A stretch of DNA of 64,000 nucleotides, from the NCBI GenBank assembly GCA_947095535.1, contig OX352773.1:270436515-270500514 (forward strand), given 5' to 3'. Shown here in pieces: positions 24,416 to 36,300 of this stretch. Under the pieces are notes generated by a model. The model had not been told where the DNA came from and did not search any database. It was given only the letters and a program-made list of their open reading frames with translations. Every line of letters begins with the position of its first letter. Positions within the stretch are counted from its first letter, which is position 1. The translations under genes and the position numbers were made by a program. This stretch comes from Poecilobothrus nobilitatus. Taxonomy: Eukaryota; Arthropoda; Insecta; Diptera; Dolichopodidae.

Positions 24416-26766
24416 ACAAATTAATATCGCGCGTTTGTTTTATATTATTTCTGGGGATTAGAATTTAAAAAGCTTTTTGTATTATAGATGTAATATTAAG
24501 AAAATACCTATATGTAAAGTTCTATGTTAATTTTGAAATTTACTCTAATGATTAAAACTTTGATAGTTAATTTTATTTATTTTATATAAAGTTTCAATTT
24601 ATTAGTTATTTATTGAAAATTTATTAGTCGTCGTTTATTTATATACAAAATTGAATAGTAACTAAATCGGATGGAAAAAAGACACAAACAATGTAATTTA
24701 AGTTTAATCAGATCAAAAAGAATCTGGCCCTTTTGATTTATATTCATAATTTTATACAAAATTAAAAAACATTTTAAATTATTCTGCTCTTAAGAAACCT
24801 TTATTCGATAGCTGTGTTTTTATTATGTCACTATCTCAATAAATTTGTTCTTTTATTTATGTATGTATATTCTATAGATTCAAAAGACAGGGGTTTAAAA
24901 AAGATAACGTTTACTACAAAATTCAATAAAACGGTAGCATTCTTTAAATATAAAATTGTGTTTTTTTTTTTAAGAATCTCAATCAAACATTTTTTTATGT
25001 GAAACTATGTTAAATTAAGTTCTGCCTAGTATCAATTTCAAAACAATTTATTGAGGTTCGATTAAGGACCGGCATAGATTAATCTTGCAATAAATTTATA
25101 AAGAAAATTCATAAAATTTATTAGAATTAAACTTAAATATTAGTCGAATAAACCTTTTTTTTTTACTCTTTTTTCTAAAAAAAAATGTAGAAAAAAATAT
25201 ATCTGACCTTTCAAGACTATCTACCAAATTCATCTTGTTTTTTTTTTTTCAATGATACCGTATTTTTTTTTTTTTTTTTACTATCTTATTGTAATCTTGG
25301 TATATGGTCACTAATACCAATTTCATACAAAATTCCAAGAAAATATATCATTTTACCCTGGTTTTTTCGATTTTTGTTATCAGTTGCAGTCATCATCAGA
25401 ACTTTAAAAAATAAAATCCTTCCTGTCCACTTCAGAATATTTCAAATGTCTGCAGGTGACAAATTTTCATCGGTATTAAAAAAAAATTCAAAGTCAAAAG
25501 GACGATTGTAAGGAAGCAAAACAGTTTTGTTTGGGAAATTTTGATTATTCTCTTCTAAAATAACTAAATCTTTCAAGTTCTTTGGTTTATTCTATTAAAA
25601 CAGGAAATTGTATTAAAAATTCAATTAGATTTCAATAAAAAATATTGATATTCATATATATATATTTTTTTTTTGCTGTGGTTAAAAAATGTTGTTATAA
25701 CCGAATATGTTTGTCTGTGTATATGTTTACAGACGTATGATGACAGTTGGAAAGTTGAATACAATAATTTGACACGTTTTTTTCTGTAGTAGTACACATT
25801 TTCTTAACATATCAATTGGTACGCCTTAATAATTTGATCCTTGATGTGTGGTAAATGATGAAAAGAAATAAGGTACGATTTTTGTATTATTGTTGCTTCT
25901 GTTACTGTTGTTGGTGCTTTTATTATTATATTACATATTAAATTAAATTATTTTGTATTATTACTACGGTGTCCTGCCTTTTTTTTTGATTTCATTTTTA
26001 GGTGTAAAATTTTCTTTTCGTTACAATGTATGTATTTGTATTTTTATTGTCAAAAAATTGTTATTTGAACTGGCAAAATAGAGTAGGGGTATGATGAATT
26101 CCTTAAATTAGATTATCGAGATTAGAATATCACCCTAAATGTATTATAATAGTTTGTAATGATGATGAATAATACGTAAATTCAGTATATTTATAGTATG
26201 TGTTGACATATTTGGTTTAGTATTTTTTAACATTGTTAAAAGACTGACGCATTCTAGTTGAAATTAAAGATGTATAGTAAGTGCTTGCTATTTACTTTCA
26301 ATAGTAACTGCAGAGTTACGATGATAATCAAAATTGTAAATTTATCTTAGGATAATAATAAGAATTATATGATGATGACATTTGATCCCACAGGGAAAAA
26401 TTTATTGAATTAAAAGTGATGTTTTCTTTTATATTTTTAAAAAGATTACGTAGATTTTTATGATTTTTTAATTGTATTAGTTTACAATTTTGATGTTGCA
26501 TTTATTGTTGATTGAATCCATTTTATTTTGTAATTGTACAATAATGAATTACTTTTCGTCCTTTTTTTGTGGTTGAATATTAAAATGTGTAACAAAGGAT
26601 ATCGTTTAAGGTTCGTTTAGTTTATGAAGTCATATTTCATGATATTGAATCTTATTTAGGTTAATTTTTAAGGTATATTTAGGATATGTATTTATCAGAT
26701 AACTTTAAATTGGTGGTATTTATTTTTTTACCTGAATCAAATAATAACAAGAGACGAAAAGTATTT

Positions 26767-26768
<2 letters not shown>
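24416..26768. other. AT-rich stretch; weak coding-like patch near 25430-25590
   Basis: There is no firm gene. On the minus strand about 25430-25590 reads in one frame as protein-like sequence (for example KTVLLPYNRPFDFEF, then NTDENLSPADI before a stop). I do not recognise it and chance is likely. T runs are near 25240 and 25265-25280. The 62-codon frame at 24814-25002 resembles nothing known. Confidence 0.5.

Positions 26769-26828
<60 letters not shown>
26769..26828. repeat. (TA)30 microsatellite
   Basis: Sixty bases of uninterrupted TA, the longest pure dinucleotide tract in the window. The apparent YIYIYI protein on the minus strand is translated from this tract and is not a gene. The length is likely to vary between individuals and between assemblies. 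Confidence 0.98.
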
Positions 26829-26829
<1 letters not shown>

Positions 26830-27422
26830 TGAAACTGGAACTGGAAGTTATTATAATAATTCCTTTCAAATTTTGCACTCATTAAATTCCTTCTAAGAAT
26901 CTCTTGGGAATTCAATTTTAGAAAAAAAAAAATTGTTTTTAAATTTGTTTTTGTTTGTAGTTTGCAAAATGTTAATTTTAAAAATAGATTAAATGAAATC
27001 GATCCGGATTTAGTAGTAGAATTTGAAATTCGATACTAAGTTTTTGTCATGGGATCATAATTTCATCATAAAAAGGATGTGATTAACTTTTAATATTGGT
27101 TGTGGCATCAATACAATTAAACCATTAAGATTAATAAATATTTTAAAAATTTTCCATTTTAGTTAAAAAAAAAAAATATTAAAAGTGGTATTTTGGAAGT
27201 TTACTTAAATAAGAAACTCCATTAGATTTTAATCTACTCAATTTTATTATAATATCAGATATTATGTTAGAATCAAAATACAATATAGATGTTAATGGAA
27301 ACCATTTCAAATATACAAATTCAAAATCAAATTGAATTTTAATTAAGTTTAAAGTTATTTAAAGTAAAAGATAGTTATGATTATAAAAAGGTATTTTAAG
27401 CTTAATTAATTTCTTATTTTCA

Positions 27423-27454
<32 letters not shown>

Positions 27455-29650
27455 GAAGTTGTTTTTGGTTTTATTATCAACCGGAAAATGTTTTATATAA
27501 TATTGAATACTGAATCAATCCTAAAGGGGTTCTCATCTATAAAACTAATTCGAATACCCATTAAATTGAATTTGAAATTAAATTTTATTATAAAGGTTAT
27601 AAATGTAAAGATATATATAAATGAATTAAGATGCTCAGTTGGTTATGAAAATTATGACAAGAACGTAATATTTATATATGAACCCTATAGTTTAAAATTG
27701 TGGCAAATGTTTAATGCAATGCAATACTTTTAAAATCAAACGAAACAAAAGAATATTTTTTTAGTTTTTAATTTATTTTTTCATAATTTACTGTAATTTA
27801 ATAACAATGAATTTTGAATTTTTATATAAAATCATTAAAGTATTAAATTTACCCTCATTTTAATTTTTTTTTTTTTAATATTTAAAAAAAAAAAAATTAT
27901 TAAAATTGACCAAATATAGAAGAATTATATATAAAATTTGCAAGATTTACTAAATATGTGCCTACAACTGCAGCTGTACTATATTATAAAAACATTTTAA
28001 AATCTTTACTAATATTTACTTGTATTTAAGAATTCATAAAATAGTAAAAAAAAAAAAAAATAATAGATACAGATTTCAATTAGCACATACTTAATTACTA
28101 ATAAGTTAACTAATCTAGCTAAATAATGTTAGTTATAACTTCAAACAAAAATAAATTATAGTTAAATTTAATATTACTATAGTATTGTATAGTAATTGCT
28201 ACCTTATAATTTAACACCTTGGTTGGTTGTAATTTATATATTTGCACATAATAAAAGAAAATCTTACAAGTTAAATGAAAAAAGAACATATTTTATTATA
28301 TAATAAAAATAGATGGATGGGGTGGGCGACGGCTCAAAAATTTTTAATAAACTTAAAATAAATAAATACATTGTAAAATAAATGCTTTTGTCACATTAGT
28401 GTGAACAGTAAGTAATACAAAAAAATTGTTTTGAAAATAGTAAAAAACTAATGAGTCTTATTTATCTATTTAATTTTTATTGTAATAGCACAAACCAAAT
28501 ATAGGATTATTTAATATTACTAAAACTATCAGTTACTAAAGTTATTATCGGTTAAATACTAATATTGATTTATATAATATGCAGTAATATTATTTATTTT
28601 GTATTATTTTGTATATTTGGTTTCAAAGGGGATTGTTACATGTAAACAATTTAATCATCTATACTCTGTCAGTAATATGTAATGTGCTTAAACACTATCT
28701 CACCTTGACTCCTCAATGAGTCTTCTAAGAATTTATTATTAAATACATATTTTATTACGCATTTCTTTGAAGTTAAACAATGTATATACATATATAAATT
28801 AAAAAGTAAATATTTTTTTTTGTTTATAATATACTAATACTAATACTACATATTTAGTTTTTAAATAAATATTATTAGGTATATTTTGCTTAATATTTTT
28901 TAAATATATCTAATATTTATAAAGCTTGTGACAATAATATCTAATATGTGCCACTATTAGCAAAATTAGAATAAAATAATGCAAATTTATGCAGTTAATG
29001 GTTATACTAACTTTAACACATAAATATTATAAGTATTGAATATAAAAATAAATATTGAACAAGTAAGAATTAATAAGTTATCTATATAGAAAACAGAGAA
29101 ATCGTAGATATTCTTAGAGAAAAGTTAATATATACGATGCGGAGTTATGTTTAATACAAAAATTAATTTTAGTTATCATATTGCTTATATTAAGTCGATT
29201 GTCTCTTCAATGTTAGATAGCTTTTATCATGCATTAAGCATCTAATTTTAAGGATCTTTACACATTAGTAAAGTTATTTAATTGACTGCATTGACTGTTT
29301 AGTCATCATATTATACAAAATATGTATATATACTCATTTAATTTTAATATTTACATTTAATCTGATGCTTATTCAATTCTCAGTTCAAATTTTAGAAAAG
29401 TGTATATTCAAAATGCTATCGCTCTTAGATAGAAGAATAACTATTGAACTGAAATTCATTCACAATGTAGCTGTGTGCAGAACCATATACTTATATAATT
29501 TTTAAATTCAAGCCATTTAATAAATTATTATTGATTTTCAATCCTTTTTGATTTTAATTAATTGTCAAATAACCAAATTCGCTATAAATTTAAACGTTTT
29601 CAAAATTCATAGTTCGTTTCTAAAAAATATAGTATTCATAAAAATTAAAA
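26829..29650. other. AT-rich non-coding stretch with a 28-T run
   Basis: No gene is recognised. There are 28 uninterrupted T's at 27423-27450 and A/T runs near 27868-27895 and 28050. The 81-codon frame at 27488-27733 is rich in I, N and K, has no family resemblance and is treated as chance. Confidence 0.65.
27423..27450. repeat. 28-base T homopolymer
   Basis: Longest homopolymer in the window. Runs of this length are prone to sequencing and assembly length error. Confidence 0.95.
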
Positions 29651-29653
29651 TTA

Positions 29654-29680
29654 CGAGGGCAGTCCGAAAAGTTTCCTGTA
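29654..29680 (+). repeat. mariner left terminal inverted repeat
   Basis: Twenty-seven bases beginning CGAGGGCAGTCCG match the right end exactly in reverse complement. TA precedes it at 29652-29653. This is where a mariner transposase would bind. Confidence 0.95.
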
Positions 29681-29742
29681 ACAGCATCTTTTTGTCAATA
29701 TTATAAATGTTTATGTACAAACAATGTAGAATGTGTTATGTA

Positions 29743-30264
29743 GAATTTGGTGGAAGTGCGCCAAAGAAAGCAAAAGCAGAAATATCAGCAGGAAAGATTG
29801 GCAACTGTGTTTTGGTATGCACTAGGTATAATCGACTATCATCGACTATCTTGAAAAAGGAAAATCAATAAATGCTACATATTATTGTGCATTCTTGGAT
29901 CGATTGAATGACGAAATCAAGAAAAAACGACCACATTTAGCAAAGGAAACAGTTATTTTCCATCAAGACAATGCACCATCACCCACATCAGGTTTGACAA
30001 CAGTAAAATTGAATGAATTACGGTACGAAATTGAAGTACATCCACCATACACTCGAGATTTAGCCCCAAGTGATTACTTTTTGTTTCCGAATTTAAAAAA
30101 AATGGCTTGCTGGAAAGAGATTCACATCAAATGAAATGGTTATCGCTGAAACTGTAACATATTTCGAACGTCTTGAAAAATCGTATTTTTCAGACGGAAT
30201 TTAAAAGCTTGAAAAACGTTCGATAAAGTGTATTGAGTTGGAAGGAGACTATGTTGAAAAATAA
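29743..30264 (+). pseudogene. dead mariner transposase, C-terminal half (D34D type)
   Basis: The transposase cuts and rejoins the element's ends at TA sites using three aspartates. Reading starts near 29743 (SAPKKAKAE, about residue 170 of some 345 in the family) and ends at the natural TAA, 30262-30264. The second aspartate (HQDNAP) is at 29967-29969 and the third (PSDYF) at 30072-30074, exactly 34 residues apart, the mariner signature. The first is lost: the FWDA motif reads FWYA, with TAT at 29816-29818. Other damage includes a one-base insertion near 29799, a 10-bp tandem duplication at 29831-29850 that shifts frame, one extra A in the run at 30095-30102, and a TAA at 30202-30204. HQDNAPSPTS has P where H is usual. 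Only 29895-30134 stays open, and its first codon is TTG, a normal internal leucine rather than a start. No functional product is possible. Confidence 0.93.
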
Positions 30265-30304
30265 AATATTAAAAATTTAAAAAAAAATCGTTTTTTAATA
30301 TGAA

Positions 30305-30331
30305 TACAGGAAACTTTTCGGACTGCCCTCG
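30305..30331 (-). repeat. mariner right terminal inverted repeat
   Basis: Exact reverse complement of 29654-29680, followed by TA at 30332-30333. It closes the element about 40 bases after the transposase stop. Confidence 0.95.
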
Positions 30332-30333
30332 TA

Positions 30334-33300
30334 ATTGTTATTTTGGTCATATTATTAATTAGTTATAATTTAGAAAAGACATTCAAAGGATGTTATTCTT
30401 GATTTCCTGTTATATAATAATTAAGTAAAATAATTTAATAAAATATTTTAATTTTATGACTTTTATTTTTGATTGAATTTCGTCTCGAAAAAAACAAATA
30501 AACTTAAATTTGGAATAATTTTCTCATTTATAACGGTAATTTCACAAAAAAAATATCCAATGATTGAAACTAATAATTTAATTTTCATATTTTCTAATAT
30601 GTCCTTATCTGCTTCCCTAACCAATTTTTATTTAAGAAACATGATGTAATGCTTGTTTACAAAATATTAAATTAAAAATAGCACAAAGTAGTAAGTTTCA
30701 GAAATTAATCAACATCAAAAGAAAACAAAACAATCCTTTAAATTCGTTCTTTTTAATATTATGACATTTTTTTTTCTTTATATCAAAGAGTTAAATTCTT
30801 AAATTATATATATTGAAAAATAAAATTATGAAACCCTTGTTTCTTTAAGATATTAAAAATTTTGTTTCTCCCATTTTGCCACCTAAATACTCTTTTTCTA
30901 GTTATTTCTTTTTTTAATATTAATATAATGATATTTATAAGTTAATTTTTCTCTGTTTAAGTCAAATGTTACACAATTTAATATATTTTTGACAAACTGT
31001 TCTTTATTCTCTTACTTTTTCTAATTTTCTTTTCTAACAACTATTAAATTGATTCGAAAAAGTCACTAGTAGTAATATTTTATTCCTTTAGAAGTAATCA
31101 CTTTTAAAGTGAAATAAACACAGGGAAATATTTTGTCCATTTTCATTTGATTAGTCATTTTTTTTATAGGATTAGTTCTGTTGTTTTTGTTAAATTACAA
31201 GATGTTTGGTTTGATGACTATTTGAAATTAATCTTCATTTTTTTTTCCTTTCGCATTTATCATATTTCTTTTTGGTTTTTTTTTTTTTTTTTTTTTAATA
31301 AAAACAAATTCTTTTTATCTCATTTTATAATAAATTTCCATTATATAATATATATATACATATATATATATACATACATAATATAAATATAGATCAGTAG
31401 TTTGAAAACTAATAAAAGCGGAAAATATGAAAGTCACTATTCAAAAGGAAAATAATTTTACCATTTTGTGGTTTTATAATAATATATTCTCTGTCCATAA
31501 TATACGAATATAATACTTATTGTTTTGTATTAGGTTAACTTATTATTTGTTGTAATATTTTGTAACATTATAATTTCCATTTTTTTTTTTTTAAGTTAAA
31601 TTTTATACACAAACAAATTATTGGAGAAAACATAACATACTAAAGTAGCATATTATGATGAAATATTTCAAAAGTTAAATATTTGTTTAGTCAAATATGA
31701 AGGAATTAGATGAATTTTTTGGGAAATTAATTTCAATTTTTTCTTAACCTAAAATTTACTAAAAATATATGATTGCTTTTATCATTCCAATACAAAAATT
31801 ATTACAGAATATACAGACATATTAATATAAAAAATTAAAATTTTGTAGTGGTTGTTTGAAATGCTTCAGTTTATATTGGAAGAAATCTTACTTGAAAATG
31901 TATAATGTGATAATGCTTTACTCTCTTCAAAAGAATTATTTTCGATATTTATTCTGTTTTCTCCTTGTGCATTTTTTTTAAATGAAATGGGATGAAAATG
32001 TTATTAAATTTTGTTTATTAAGAAGAAATCCAATATGCTATAATTGAATTTTAATAGTTTGCATTACTCTGTATAAGTTGTTCCTCTTTTATGATTTTTA
32101 AAATCAAATCAACATATTTTTATTTATAATACCTATAAGGAAAAGATTTGGCTTAAACATTATATGCACGTTAAATAAATAAAAATATTCTAGATATTAA
32201 GAAATGAAAATATATTATATTTTTAGTTGCACCCCTTCATATATTTTTTAATTTTATTTTGTTTTTCTTTGTAATTTTTATATATGAGAGATTGCTTAGA
32301 AAAAAAAAAATAAAGATATTAAGTTCTTTGTTTTTCTTTTGAAATTAATCCTGAAAACAAACGTTTGTCATTGGGTTTTTTTTTTTTTTGTTTTTGAATC
32401 AGCTTTACATTTTGTTAATGTTTTAATCTTAAAAATTTGAATGTAAACAAAAAAAATATCATTGAGATAAAATGTGTTTTGACACTATTGTAATGAAATT
32501 TACATTTAAGATACGTGCCTTTTTTCAGATTCAATATGAAGAAGAGTGGTATTAAATTTTAAAACACTAAAGAAATTGTTGTAGATCATATGAAATCGGT
32601 ATGTTTTTATTTGTTAATAAACTTAATATGTAGTTAAATAGTGTAAAATTGATTCATCACTTTTTTTTTTTTTTTGTAGAATTGATAGATACAATAATGT
32701 AAAAGTAATTGATTTTAAAGAATGTTTTTTATTAAGTAAATGATTTTATTACTTTGGTTTGATAATTTTAAAAATATTAAATCAAACATAAACATTTTGA
32801 AATTTACACATTGTTATGGCAAAAATTGGTATAAATATTCTTATTTTCTATTCTTACAGAAAACCTTTATTGGATAAGAAATAGATTTCCTTGTGTATCT
32901 TACTTAAAATTCTAATTCTAAGAATTTTGTTTTTTATTTTTTCAGACTTTAGAATACAAAAATTATAACTATTTTGCTGGATCCTTTCACATATTTTTTT
33001 TGGTATCTTATTTCAAATTTGTTACTCTTAAAAATTTCCTTCTGATTGAATATTTCTTAAATTTGTTTTTTTTTTAAATGGGTATAATATCATTTTTTAT
33101 TTGGATGTTTTTTCCCTTCTATAATCTTTTCCTTTTTTTTTTCTTAAGATACATACGTTAAATTAAGCAAAAAACCAGTAGAAAAATTGACATTTAATTT
33201 AATTGAAATTGACTTTTATTTTTAAAAGAGAATTAAAATGAACAATAAAAGATATTTAAATAACTACATATTAAAATTTGTTCCTGCTACTCTTGATATC

Positions 33301-36300
33301 CGATCGTACTCTTATACCATTCAATAAAAAATTCTTTCAAAAATATATATTACGATCATCAGATCAGTTAAGTAAGTCAGTCAGTTAGTTAAGTATATAT
33401 AATACGCTTAATTATGTAAAAGATATTTGATATTAATTTCAGATAACTTTCAGTCATCTTTAATTTTTATTGATGATGCTAATAATAATAACAATGGTTA
33501 ATTTTTTCTTAATTGATTTTGTTACGCCTGATTTGAAAATATAACACACAACAAATTTTTGTATTTTAGATTTTAGATAATATGTATTGGTTAATCAAAA
33601 AAAAAAAAAAAACTTGGCGAACAAATGAATCGTTATTGTTTTTTTTTTTTTGATTCATCCTTTTTATGGTATCAATTTCATTTTAATATGTTTTAAAATT
33701 TCATTTATTTCTTTTTCTTTTCTTTTTTTATTAATTTCATTAAAGTATCATGTTTCTGATTTAACACTTTTTTCTTAAATGTTTCGTTGATGTTTTTTTT
33801 TTTATTATCGTTTAGTTTAATATTAAAAAGATTTTATAAATATCTTGTGGATGAATTAAAGAATTAAAAGATTCGGTTAGTTAAATTTGTGATATATAAG
33901 TTCCTCCTTTTTTCCAGTTCTGAGAAAAGGTTGATATATTTTCATTAGACGGTTTTTTTTTTTTTTTTTCAATGACAATTTTCCTTAATAATAAAAAAAC
34001 AAGAAAGAATAAATGGAAGCTGTTAACCTTTGATAGGGACTTCGTTGTCATATTTATTTAGAAGCTACATAATAAAAATGTTTCAGTCAGGAGAAATGAT
34101 TTATTTATGATATAAGAAAAAAACATTAAAATGTATAACAGATAGAAATCACTAAATTATGGAAGAATGATCACATTAAATGTTACATTAATAACACAAA
34201 AAAAAAAAAAAAACTTAAAAAAAAAAAAAAAAATTCCCTAATAAGTATTGCAAAGTGAAAATGTACAATAAATTTTATACAATTACCATATGTGTTTCAC
34301 TCAAAGATCATTTATTCAACATTTATTATGTCTTTAGATTTATAAAGGGTATAATCAGCGATATGGTATTAAAATAAAAACTTTAATTTCGTGGTATATT
34401 TATTGTTATCGTAAATCAAAAAAAAAAAAAAGTATACTTATAAATAAAATTTTTTGTTTTTGTTTTAGCAGACTCATAGACTCATAAGGAGAATTATTTT
34501 AATTCAACTCTAAAAATTTGTTATGATTGGAATGTATTTTGTAATTTTGAAAAAAAAAAAAAAAAATTATATTCAGTTTCTTAGGTATTGTTTTCTATAA
34601 AACTCTAATGAATTTTATTTAATGATACTATTAACCTTTGATTTTCGTGTTCAAAGGTACATTTAGGTCTCCTAACTGACACAAATTTTAATACTTCTTT
34701 TAGTCTAACATTAAAAAACGAAAACAAGAAATAGATATTGATTGGATTTTTAACTTGCTAAGTATTAAAGCATTTTTCAAAACTGCAGAATTACTGATTT
34801 TACTGAAAACAGTACAGGAGAACTTGAAAGATATGATTATGTATTTTTTAATAATGAAATCATCTGCAAGCTGAGTTGATGAATAATCTAGACTTAACGT
34901 CCGTAAAGCACATTCAATCGTACCAATATATATAAAAAAAAAGTTATTCAGTTCTTTTAGAATTTATGCCACAATGATACTGCATTGACGGAAGAAGTTT
35001 TGAAAATTTCTTAAATCCAAGTTCCAAAGATCACCTAAATCTGAAAAAAGAAACTGCTGAGATATTTTAATTTTGCTTTTTAAATATACTGGAACGGCTG
35101 GTGTAAAGCAAGTAGTGTTCTACATTTTTTATTACTTATAATATTTTAGTATTTCTAATCAATTCACCTGAGAAATAGAATAATATATTTGCATCTTTTT
35201 CTTAATGCCGTGCACTTGCTTAAGCCTATGTAATATAATAACTACAAAAATATTCTTCAACTACATGCTTTCTTTGAATACTCTAATTATGGATTCCTTT
35301 AAATTTATTAAGTAATAGTTCTGTCTATAAGGTTATAGAAAATTACTAAGGTTAACAACATCTAAAATAAATATAGCTGCAAAAAGCTCAATTTCAATGT
35401 TTTGCTTGAAAAAAATTAATAACATATTTAACGCTAGGAGTATTATTTCACAAAATTGTTATATTAAATTGCGGGTTTATATATATATATAGGAAATTAT
35501 CAGAAACAAGTTGCTGTAAAGGTGTTAATTTAATATTTATTCTACCATTAATGTTATAAATCTATTTAATAGCATTAGATGACAATTTTAATTATAATTA
35601 ACACTACTATTAAAATTTTTAAAATAGCATTATATATATTTTTTTTTTTGAGACAATTCAGTTAATTTTCCGCTTAAAATCATTTGTTCGTCACTCTATT
35701 GTTTAATCGATGTTATTTTAAGATTATTCACTAATGGTAAGTATTTTTTAATGGTAGTTAGATTTATAAGTCAGTCATAATTATAAGAGTTTCTGTGCTT
35801 TAATTTATTATATAGGTAAAAGTTTATTTAAAGAGCATATATCATATTATTTTAACTAGCAATTAAATAATTGGTATTTTGAATTAATACTACCCTAAAA
35901 ATGATTTGTATTTAAAAATGAAGTTGGAAAGAAAGAATTAAAGCAGAAAAAAACTGACTGGTTTTATAATTTTCTTTTTTTAATAAATATTTATTTTATA
36001 AAAGTAATAATTTTTGATGATTTCTATTTTGTACACTTCTTTTTTTTTTTTTTTTTTGTACAGCAGGAAACAATAACACGTTACGCACTTTTTAACTAAA
36101 TTGAATTATCGTTAAATAAATGTTGGTGTTGTTGTAACAAAACTGTTACAATTCAATTTTTTTATTGTTTTCTGTTTTGTGTGTTTTGTATTTTTATTTT
36201 TTGTGTTGTAAATTAATGGAAATGAGAAGGACTAGAAAAATCAACATAACTTAAATATAGAAAAGTGGTAGAATGATAATGTGTATAACATAAGTGTTAT

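Larger units (their letters stand above)
29654..30331 (+). mobile_element. internally deleted mariner element with intact ends
   Basis: A 678-bp mariner element. Terminal inverted repeats of 27 bp (CGAGGGCAGTCCG... at 29654-29680 and the exact reverse complement at 30305-30331) are perfect, and both ends are flanked by TA (29652-29653 and 30332-30333), the target duplication of this superfamily. Inside lies the C-terminal half of a mariner transposase in dead form. Full-length mariners are about 1.3 kb, so roughly half, including the DNA-binding N-terminus, is gone. With both ends intact it could have been moved by a transposase made elsewhere; that is inference. Confidence 0.95.

Noticed and set aside
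26679..26915. 78-codon minus-strand frame with YIYIYI
   Set aside because: It reads through the (TA)30 tract and has no protein-like flank.
31147..31386. 79-codon frame with long F run
   Set aside because: It is made by a 22-T homopolymer and a TA-rich tail.
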